From the NCBI GenBank assembly GCA_014729565.1, contig WJJR01000518.1, forward strand, positions 1 through 5,837: a stretch of DNA of 5,837 nucleotides, written 5' to 3'. Positions 1-5,467 of this stretch are shown here, piece after piece. This DNA comes from Candidatus Zixiibacteriota bacterium. Lineage in GTDB: Bacteria > Zixibacteria > MSB-5A5 > WJJR01. Numbering within the stretch: the stretch's first letter is position 1; every line of letters starts with the position of its first letter. The position numbers and the translations under genes were made by a program. Below the pieces are notes generated by a model that did no database searches, was not told the origin of the DNA, and was given only the letters and a program-made list of their open reading frames with translations.

Positions 1-39
1 GCTAAGAGCCGCACCTACGCGACGATGATGTGGGTTTTT

Positions 40-65
40 CAACACGCCCCAGAGCTGTGGGGTTG
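40..65 (-). other. Stem-loop downstream of the 13-heme cytochrome gene, no U-tract
   Basis: CCCCA (47-51) pairs with TGGGG (58-62) around a six-base loop. Alternatively CAAC (40-43) pairs with GTTG (62-65) outside a four-pair core (48-51 with 58-61). It starts 22 bases past the stop codon, where the 3' end of the operon would be expected. On the minus strand it is followed by GAAAAACCC rather than a run of T, so it does not meet the intrinsic-terminator pattern. It may protect the 3' end of the message or belong to an intergenic repeat. I see no gene in 1-86. Confidence 0.3.
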
Positions 66-86
66 CACAGCCAATTCCCCGATTGA

Positions 87-1190
87 TCACCGCGGCAACG
101 AATGACACGCCGTGCAGAAGCCGACTCCGGTTATGCGGCTGCGTGTGTCATGGCAGACAAAACAAACGGAACTGTTATCGTCGTGCCAGTCGCCGTGGAC
201 ATCTTCCATGAAGCCTTCCGGATGCGGCGAGACGATCCGCTGGTGGCAGCGCATACAGGTTGGTTCGGCGGCGGTTTCGTCATGGCAGCCCGCGCAGTAT
301 TCGATGTCGTTCCGGGCGACGTCGGCATGGCCCTGATTTTCCCATCCGGCCATTTCGTGTGAGATCGGTCTGTTGCGCTGCATGTCGGTTTCCGGACGGT
401 GGCACGCCACGCAGAACTCGGTGGTTTCGTGGCAGACCGCGCATTCCTGCGCCTTGTTGCGGGCATCGGTGCCGTGTGTGTAGCGGTAGTTCAGATCATG
501 GACGCGCTGCAGGATGAGGATGTCCTTGCCCTCGTGGGCCGAGGCCATCGGCCCAATGCGGTCCATAGCTTCCCGATCCGCTTCTTTGACTGATTGCACC
601 AGAGCCGCGCCATCGTGGCATTCCTGGCAGTACGTCTGTGTGTGGCAATTGCGGCAGTCCTCATCGCCCTGCCGGGCCAGTTCGACGTGATCCAGGACAA
701 AGTCCGGCCCGTGATTGTCAGGGATGATCAGCTCGACGTGCACGTGACAGGTGACACACTCGTTGACGACCTGTTGCGTGTTGTGGCAATCAACACACAT
801 GTCCATCGGCGGCATCGCCTCCGATGGCACCTTCTCCGCCTGCTCGACACTGGCGTGGCAATCCTGGCAGTCCATCCCCTGTCCCAGGTGTTGCTCGTGT
901 GAGAAGATTACATCGCGCCAGGGCGGTTCGTAAGCGGCATACTCCTGTGTGAATTTATCGGACTCTTCGTGGCAGGCGTAGCAGTCCTCAACCGGCGGGA
1001 GGAGATTGACCGACGCCTCGGTTGCATCGGCCGCGCCGCCGTGACAGGCATCGCAGTCGAGCCCGACCGTTTCGATGTGCAGCTTATGCGAGAAGAAGTC
1101 GCCCGACTTCTTGGAATTCGCTGTTCCGATGACCAATGCCACCGCCGCGAGTCCCATGGTAACCGGTGCTATGATTCGTCTTATCATCAT
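87..1190 (-). CDS. 13-heme periplasmic/outer-membrane cytochrome c
   Basis: Multiheme electron-transfer protein of 367 residues, about 28 residues per heme. A signal peptide spans about 1-25 (MMIRR then a hydrophobic stretch, TANS). Thirteen CXXCH motifs begin at C46, C70, C108, C132, C145, C179, C188, C250, C260, C299, C312, C343 and C359. From C132 on they come in close pairs (9-16 residues apart). F-S-H-x-x-H segments at 33-38 and 96-101, before hemes 1 and 3, are the class III/c7-type pattern that supplies distal His ligands; further spare His occur at 168, 231, 239, 278, 288, 332 and 336. The last heme lies four residues from the C-terminus, so it could be an entry or exit point. The neighbouring barrel suggests an MtrA-like role in carrying electrons across the outer membrane, but it has more hemes than MtrA (10) and the homology is not established. 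No lipobox is visible. The first ATG of the MM pair is favoured by GGAG seven bases upstream. Confidence 0.92.
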   Translation of the reverse strand: MMIRRIIAPVTMGLAAVALVIGTANSKKSGDFFSHKLHIETVGLDCDACHGGAADATEASVNLLPPVEDCYACHEESDKFTQEYAAYEPPWRDVIFSHEQHLGQGMDCQDCHASVEQAEKVPSEAMPPMDMCVDCHNTQQVVNECVTCHVHVELIIPDNHGPDFVLDHVELARQGDEDCRNCHTQTYCQECHDGAALVQSVKEADREAMDRIGPMASAHEGKDILILQRVHDLNYRYTHGTDARNKAQECAVCHETTEFCVACHRPETDMQRNRPISHEMAGWENQGHADVARNDIEYCAGCHDETAAEPTCMRCHQRIVSPHPEGFMEDVHGDWHDDNSSVCFVCHDTRSRITGVGFCTACHSLPR

Positions 1191-1197
1191 ATCATCA

Positions 1198-1201
1198 CTC
1201 C
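1198..1201 (-). promoter_or_regulatory. Ribosome-binding site of the 13-heme cytochrome
   Basis: GGAG on the minus strand, seven bases before the ATG at 1188-1190. It would be ten bases from the second in-frame ATG, so it favours the first start. It lies in the 35-base gap after the barrel gene, which suggests independent ribosome loading within one message. Confidence 0.7.
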
Positions 1202-1225
1202 ATGATCAATCGTGGCCGGTGAACA

Positions 1226-2500
1226 TTAACCGTCGAGACGGCGGAAGAACCAGTACGACACACGCGCCAGCAGACGGAATTCACTGTCGCTGCCCAGGTA
1301 AACGTCATCCTGCGTCTTGATATCGTGATTCAACAGTTGTGCTTCGACGTCGAGGCTGGACTGCTCGATCCAGCGCCACTGGAATCCGGCCCAGGACGAC
1401 ACCTCGAAGTTCGACTCATCCTGATCTTCGATCAGTTCAAATGTTGAGAACCGTGTGCCACCACGCAACAGCCACTTGTCGTTGAGTGGGTAGAGCACCT
1501 GTCCGCTCACACCCATGGTCGCGCCGGCGTAACCGGTCTTGCCATGCAGCATGGCGTGGAAGTAGCGATGCGTAACGCCGAGATCGAACCGCGTGGCGTT
1601 GTCATCGACTAAGTCGAGCAGTGCGCCACCGGCGTTGACCGACCAGGTGTCATCGATCCGGTAGTTGATGCGCAAGCGCCCTTCGTAATACCGCGAGTCG
1701 CCGAACACCCAGAAGATGCTGTTGTAGTAGAGGTTCGGACGGCGGTACCGAAACTGTCCATTCACCGAGATGTCAGAGGCCGCCTGCCAGCGTAACGAGA
1801 CGTGGGCGCGGTTGATGTGTTCTCTCGGCATGTCATAGCTGAGGTTGCCGTACGCGGTCCCGAATCCCGGTATTTTGCGGCGCCAGTCGAGTGCCAGACG
1901 ACGGTAGGCGAGATTGTCGACCTCGAAGTCCTGATAACTGCGCGCACGGTTCAATTGCGCAAAGGAGAGCGCCAGCCGGCAATTCATGGGACGAATCTGG
2001 ACACGGGCGCCGAAGGCGTGGCCCTCATCGTGTTCATTAAGTCGCAGAGTCCCGTCATCGGGCGCCGTGAGTCCGTAGTAACCCGACACCTCAACGCGCG
2101 AGAATGGACGGATGTCGAGTTGGCCGCCGTCGATGGCGACCGTCCCCGTCGGCCAGTAGACCCGTTGACGGCCGGCGGTCAGGTCGGCGCGGTCGAACAT
2201 GTCGCGCCACTGAAACTGAAGCGTGTAGAAGCGGTAATCGTCAGCATTGTCGCCGGCATTGCGGATGTCGTATCGTCCGCGCAACGAGGTACTGATCGAG
2301 ATGTCTTTGCCGGCAATGCGGGCCAGGCGCAAATTGAGCGTGCCGGTGTTCTGGGTATGGCGTACTTCGGTTGAGTCGGGTTCAGCCCGTTCCCACAAAT
2401 AACTCGACAGCCCGACACGGCCGGAGAACACGGTCGCCTCCGCCGGCAAAGACGCCGTGATCATGGCCACAATTGCGACCACGACAATCCAGTTTCTCAT
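1226..2500 (-). CDS. Outer-membrane beta-barrel (porin-like), partner of multiheme cytochrome
   Basis: It has 424 residues and no heme motif. A signal peptide (1 to about 20-22, hydrophobic stretch IVVVAIVAMI, cleavage near LPAEA) precedes a chain rich in alternating polar/hydrophobic, aromatic-capped strands separated by short Asp/Asn/Gly turns, for example around 27-36, 67-79, 88-98, 162-170, 246-254, 273-281, 370-377 and 407-418. By eye there are about 16-18 strands, with aromatic residues near the end (SYWFF, 415-419). This is the look of an outer-membrane barrel. I do not recognise a specific named family. The 13-heme cytochrome gene follows after 35 bases, the arrangement seen in porin-cytochrome conduits (Mtr, Pio and Geobacter types), so it may sheath that cytochrome. 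It is much shorter than MtrB. A plain porin for substrate uptake remains possible. The start is firm: GGAGG lies eight bases before the ATG. Confidence 0.85.
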   Translation of the reverse strand: MRNWIVVVAIVAMITASLPAEATVFSGRVGLSSYLWERAEPDSTEVRHTQNTGTLNLRLARIAGKDISISTSLRGRYDIRNAGDNADDYRFYTLQFQWRDMFDRADLTAGRQRVYWPTGTVAIDGGQLDIRPFSRVEVSGYYGLTAPDDGTLRLNEHDEGHAFGARVQIRPMNCRLALSFAQLNRARSYQDFEVDNLAYRRLALDWRRKIPGFGTAYGNLSYDMPREHINRAHVSLRWQAASDISVNGQFRYRRPNLYYNSIFWVFGDSRYYEGRLRINYRIDDTWSVNAGGALLDLVDDNATRFDLGVTHRYFHAMLHGKTGYAGATMGVSGQVLYPLNDKWLLRGGTRFSTFELIEDQDESNFEVSSWAGFQWRWIEQSSLDVEAQLLNHDIKTQDDVYLGSDSEFRLLARVSYWFFRRLDG

Positions 2501-2508
2501 GAAGACCC

Positions 2509-2513
2509 CCTCC
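2509..2513 (-). promoter_or_regulatory. Strong ribosome-binding site of the barrel gene
   Basis: GGAGG, within GGAGGGGG, lies eight bases before the ATG at 2498-2500. It is the strongest Shine-Dalgarno in the window, fitting a gene that opens a new translational unit after the 145-base gap and whose product may be needed in quantity in the outer membrane. Confidence 0.8.
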
Positions 2514-2539
2514 GTCTGGCGTGGTCCCGATACACCACT

Positions 2540-2579
2540 AACACAGTCCTGATCATTAGTTTGATCGGCACGCTGTGCT
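2540..2579 (-). promoter_or_regulatory. Nested inverted repeat in the leader of the barrel gene
   Basis: In the 145-base gap between the nine-heme cytochrome and barrel genes, the minus-strand sequence can fold into a two-tier stem. The inner stem is GATCA/TGATC (2551-2555 with 2562-2566, six-base loop). The outer stem is 2540-2546 with 2573-2579 (seven pairs, one a G-U wobble on the minus-strand RNA). The tiers are separated by an internal loop of 4 and 6 bases. A second small stem, GCTAA/TTAGC, lies at 2580-2593. This could be an operator, an RNA leader structure, or a processing site splitting the bc-type genes from the conduit genes. No U-tract follows, so it is not a standard terminator. 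It may be chance. Confidence 0.3.
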
Positions 2580-2645
2580 GCTAAGACATTAGCCCCCTGT
2601 CAAAATCTGAGCAAGGATAAAACGCGTCTGGTATGGCAAATCGTT

Positions 2646-3917
2646 CTAAGCGTAAGGCTTTGTACGCTCTATCTGCCGGACCCGCAGATAAAGGGCCAGT
2701 GCCACAAGGAGGATGACCGGGATTGTGAACGCCAGTCCGATGCGTCGCATCTCCAAATCATCAACTGCTTCGTGGCCTTGTTCGATGACTTTCTGTGCGT
2801 CAATTAGTCCGGCCTGGACCACTTCGTTGTACTTCGTGGTGTCAAAATAATGGACCGCGGTACGGGCCTTGATCAGGGCGTCATCGGCCGAGTGGAGATC
2901 GAATTTGCCCAGGGAAACATCCACTCCACCACGCTCCGCCCGCTCCAGCAGTTCTCGGGCTTGATCAAGCGTTGTCTCCAGTGAGTCGTAGCCCTCGGCC
3001 ATCACCTTTGCGGCGGTGTAACCGGCGTCGCCCTCGCTGTGGCAATCGAGGCACTTGGAGTCCTCACCGATGCCGAACTCTTCTCGAGTCGGCTGTTCGA
3101 CGTCATGATGGCCGTGGCATGTTTCGCACTTCCCGATCTCCATCATGGCGAAGGCGTCGTTGTGCGGACTCTGATTAAAGTACTCAAGATTATTGGCATG
3201 ACAGCTGCCACAGGCGTTGGAAACCGACGTCAATCCCGGTGGAGTCGCACCGTGGCTCCCATGGCAGTTGTTACAGGTCGGTGCGGCCAGGTCGCCCTCG
3301 TCCATCAGCTTCCGCCCATGAATCGACTCTTTGTATTGGGCGAACTGCTTGGTCGGAATATCGTACTCCGCCATGTAGTCCTCGTCCGAGTGACAACCAG
3401 CACACGTCCTGGCAATGTTGGTTTTGTACACCGACGAGCGGGTGTCATCAATGGGACGAATGCCGTGGACACCGTGACAGGAGACACAGGTGGCAACCTT
3501 GTCATCTCCTTCGGCCAGCAGCTTCCCATGATGACTGGAACGGTATTCGAGCAGTTGATCGACCTGCAACTTGGGATCATACTGCTTCATGAACTCAACA
3601 TCGGCGTGACAGGAGGCACACAACCCCGGGATCTCCTGTTCGTCCGGTACACCAATGAACCCCTTCGACGCACTGTGGGCCAACTCGTAATCATCCATGC
3701 CAACGGTTGGGTCGCCGCCGTGGCAATCCTGGCAGCCAAAACCGGCCAGATTATGCAGATCCGCTGTGAAGTTCTGGGCCGGCTGGCTCAATTCGTCGAC
3801 AGGGAGATCCGTGTGGCATGAAATGCAGCTACTCTCCGCGTCACTGATCGCCGGCAAACATAGTACAACCAGTGGGACGACGATGAGCAGTACAGATCGG
3901 TGGTAGGGAATGTTCAT
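2646..3917 (-). CDS. Nine-heme cytochrome c with C-terminal membrane anchor
   Basis: Periplasmic multiheme cytochrome tethered to the inner membrane, likely replacing cytochrome c1/f as electron acceptor of the Rieske protein. It has 423 residues. A signal peptide (about 1-27) is followed by nine CXXCH motifs starting at C31, C62, C100, C144, C172, C215, C236, C264 and C289. Hemes 2-9 fall into four di-heme modules; modules two and three share an H-G-(K/R)-L-x-x-E-G-D stretch and CHGxHG after the first heme. Residues 300-390 have no heme sites and look helical and charged. Residues 392-411 are a hydrophobic anchor, with a basic tail ending KPYA. I chose the ATG at 3915-3917: it gives a clean signal peptide and has GGAAAG nine bases upstream. 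The frame stays open to an ATG at 3984-3986, but that would add 23 residues ahead of the signal peptide and overlap cytochrome b. The gap to cytochrome b is 17 bases, so they are co-transcribed. Confidence 0.92.
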   Translation of the reverse strand: MNIPYHRSVLLIVVPLVVLCLPAISDAESSCISCHTDLPVDELSQPAQNFTADLHNLAGFGCQDCHGGDPTVGMDDYELAHSASKGFIGVPDEQEIPGLCASCHADVEFMKQYDPKLQVDQLLEYRSSHHGKLLAEGDDKVATCVSCHGVHGIRPIDDTRSSVYKTNIARTCAGCHSDEDYMAEYDIPTKQFAQYKESIHGRKLMDEGDLAAPTCNNCHGSHGATPPGLTSVSNACGSCHANNLEYFNQSPHNDAFAMMEIGKCETCHGHHDVEQPTREEFGIGEDSKCLDCHSEGDAGYTAAKVMAEGYDSLETTLDQARELLERAERGGVDVSLGKFDLHSADDALIKARTAVHYFDTTKYNEVVQAGLIDAQKVIEQGHEAVDDLEMRRIGLAFTIPVILLVALALYLRVRQIERTKPYA

Positions 3918-3926
3918 TAGTATTGG

Positions 3927-3932
3927 CTTTCC
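3927..3932 (-). promoter_or_regulatory. Ribosome-binding site deciding the start of the nine-heme cytochrome
   Basis: GGAAAG lies just after the cytochrome b stop codon and nine bases before the ATG at 3915-3917. It is a moderate match to the Shine-Dalgarno consensus. With the signal peptide that begins at this ATG, it supports this start over the in-frame ATG at 3984-3986 inside cytochrome b. Confidence 0.55.
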
Positions 3933-3934
3933 GA

Positions 3935-5008
3935 CTACATGTAACCAAGGATTGTGAACACCACCATATAGAGCAGCACGGTCCATCCAATAGCCGACAC
4001 GACGGCATTGCGCTCTTCCCGTTGTGCACGACGGTCCAAGAACGGGACCAGAATGAGCGCAACTCCACCCAGAGTAAACCCCGCAATACCCAATAGCTCA
4101 CCATTGATGAACAACACCTGGCCGGGGATGTACTTCAGTGTTTGAAACATAAAAACAAAGAACCACTCGGGTCGAATGCCCGCTGGCGCGGGAGCCAGTG
4201 GATCGGCTTTGACACCGAGTTCCCAGGGGAACAACGACGACAGGGTGACGAGAATTCCAAGCGCCAATGTCCAGCCAACCAGGTCACGAACGGCGAAGTT
4301 GGGGAAGAACGGCATCTGGGGAGTATTCTCGTATTCCTTTCCGATTGGCTTGCTCATCCCGTGTTTCTGAACGAGTACCAGGTGCACGAGCAGAAAAACG
4401 GTCGTGATCATTGGGAGCACAGCCACGTGCACACCGAAGAAGCGGGTGAGCGTCGCGCCGGTGACGTCCTCTCCACCTCTCGCCACGGTCAATAGCCAGT
4501 GGCCGATCAAAGGGATCTCACCCAAAATGTCGGTTCCCACTTTGGTTGCAAAATAGGCCAGTTGGTTCCAGGGCAAGAGATACCCCGAAAAACCGAAGCC
4601 CAGTGAGAGCATGAGCAAGACCGCCCCCGAGACCCAGGTGAGCTCTCGCGGCTTTCGATACGCCCGCATGAAAAACACCGAGAACATATGCACGAAGGCA
4701 AAAAAGACCATCAAATTGGCCGACCAGGAGTGAATCGAACGCATCAGCCAGCCAAACTTGACGTCGGTCATAATGAACTGGACCGACTCGAACGCCGCTT
4801 CCGCGCTGGGGCGATAATACAAGAGCAGAAAAATGCCGGTGATGACCTGGACGATAAAGCAGAACAGCGTCATGCCGCCCAGATAATACCAAATCGAGTG
4901 CTTGTGCATCGGCACTCGCTTGTGCATGGCCAACTCTTTGACCGAGGAGAGGCCCAGACGCTCGTCGAGCCAACTCATAACGGTCGATGGACGTTTGGGG
5001 TCGGTCAT
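3935..5008 (-). CDS. Cytochrome b, fused b6/subunit IV type
   Basis: Inner-membrane diheme cytochrome b, the quinol-oxidising core of a Rieske/cytochrome b complex. It has 357 residues and about seven hydrophobic helices (roughly 40-64, 90-113, 125-145, 188-213, 244-264, 298-322, 335-356), matching four b6 helices plus three of subunit IV in one chain. Heme ligands are H93/H107 in helix B (13 residues between) and H194/H209 in helix D (14 between). The 14-residue spacing is the b6f-type pattern rather than the bc1-type 13. The Qo-site motif is P280-E281-W282 followed by Phe. The segment W-Y-Y-L-G-G (40-45) aligns with F-Y-C-L-G-G of b6, so the cysteine that binds heme ci covalently is Tyr42 here. 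Expression is probably coupled to the Rieske gene through the ATGA overlap, since no good ribosome site precedes it. No cytochrome c1 or f gene lies next to it. Confidence 0.96.
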   Translation of the reverse strand: MTDPKRPSTVMSWLDERLGLSSVKELAMHKRVPMHKHSIWYYLGGMTLFCFIVQVITGIFLLLYYRPSAEAAFESVQFIMTDVKFGWLMRSIHSWSANLMVFFAFVHMFSVFFMRAYRKPRELTWVSGAVLLMLSLGFGFSGYLLPWNQLAYFATKVGTDILGEIPLIGHWLLTVARGGEDVTGATLTRFFGVHVAVLPMITTVFLLVHLVLVQKHGMSKPIGKEYENTPQMPFFPNFAVRDLVGWTLALGILVTLSSLFPWELGVKADPLAPAPAGIRPEWFFVFMFQTLKYIPGQVLFINGELLGIAGFTLGGVALILVPFLDRRAQREERNAVVSAIGWTVLLYMVVFTILGYM

Positions 5009-5466
5009 GCCTTGGACACGATAATGTCTTCACCCCGCACGGTCACCTCATACTGAGCCAGTGGCGACGGGGGAGGGCCGGAAATGTTGTTGCCATTGAG
5101 ATCGTAGTGCCCGTTATGGCAGGCGCACCAGATATGTTCGAGGTCATCTCGATACTGTACCGTGCAGTCGAGGTGCGTGCAGATGGCAGCGAACGCACGG
5201 TAGTCGCCCGATTTCGTGTGTACCAGAATAGCCGGATCTTTGCCGAACTTGAAGATCTTCGATGAGTTTGGCGGCAGTTCACTCGTCTTGGCGGCCACGA
5301 CACGTGACGCATCCGCTTCCGGCTGTTCCGGCGGAATGATGAAGCGGAAAACCGGATAGACAATGCCGACCAGCAGAGCGGTGATCCCACCACCCAGGAT
5401 GACGTCCAAAAAGCGACGGCGGCCCATTCCAGAACCGCCGTCTCTGCTATTGTCGCCCTGAATCAC
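5005..5466 (-). CDS. Rieske 2Fe-2S protein of a bc/b6f-type complex
   Basis: Iron-sulfur subunit that takes one electron from quinol at the Qo site of cytochrome b and passes it to the c-type partner. It has 153 residues. A twin-arginine motif (G-R-R-R-F-L, 15-20) precedes one hydrophobic anchor (about 20-43), so it is probably exported folded by Tat and kept anchored. Box I is CTHLDC (C96, H98, C101) and box II is CACHNGHYD (C114, C116, H117). Cluster ligands are C96, H98, C114 and H117, with a C101-C116 disulfide. A proline loop GPPPSPL follows at 130-136. The position that is Ser in high-potential Rieske proteins is Gly119, while Tyr121 is kept. The chosen start is GTG, one base after the upstream stop; an ATG at 5425-5427 (residue 14) is an alternative that keeps the Tat motif. 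Neither has a strong Shine-Dalgarno. The stop overlaps the cytochrome b start (ATGA). Confidence 0.95.
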   Translation of the reverse strand: MIQGDNSRDGGSGMGRRRFLDVILGGGITALLVGIVYPVFRFIIPPEQPEADASRVVAAKTSELPPNSSKIFKFGKDPAILVHTKSGDYRAFAAICTHLDCTVQYRDDLEHIWCACHNGHYDLNGNNISGPPPSPLAQYEVTVRGEDIIVSKA

Positions 5467-5467
5467 C

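Noticed and set aside
40..65. Intrinsic terminator after the 13-heme cytochrome gene
   Set aside because: The hairpin is present, but no T-run follows it on the coding strand; the T-run seen on the plus strand lies on the wrong side.
87..1190. Nitrite reductase (NrfA) or hydroxylamine oxidoreductase identity for the 13-heme protein
   Set aside because: No CXXCK motif and no matching length or heme spacing is seen; the protein looks like an electron-transfer cytochrome without a clear catalytic heme.
1802..2374. Plus-strand open frame (190 codons) opposite the barrel gene
   Set aside because: Antisense to a gene with a strong ribosome site and signal peptide; the translation shows no known motif, signal peptide or neighbouring plus-strand gene.
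2575..2603. Sigma-70 type promoter built on the TTGACA hexamer in the 145-base gap
   Set aside because: The -35 match is perfect, but the sequence 16-18 bases downstream (around CAGCAC) does not resemble TATAAT. A single hexamer is not enough to call a promoter.
3039..3821. Long plus-strand open frame (260 codons) opposite the nine-heme cytochrome gene
   Set aside because: It is fully antisense to a gene with nine CXXCH motifs and a signal peptide. Its translation has no recognisable domain, and it is explained by the codon bias of the real gene.
3918..3986. Upstream extension of the nine-heme cytochrome to the ATG at 3984-3986
   Set aside because: It would overlap the end of cytochrome b by 52 bases and put 23 non-hydrophobic residues before the signal peptide. 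The ATG at 3915-3917 has a ribosome site and a normal leader.
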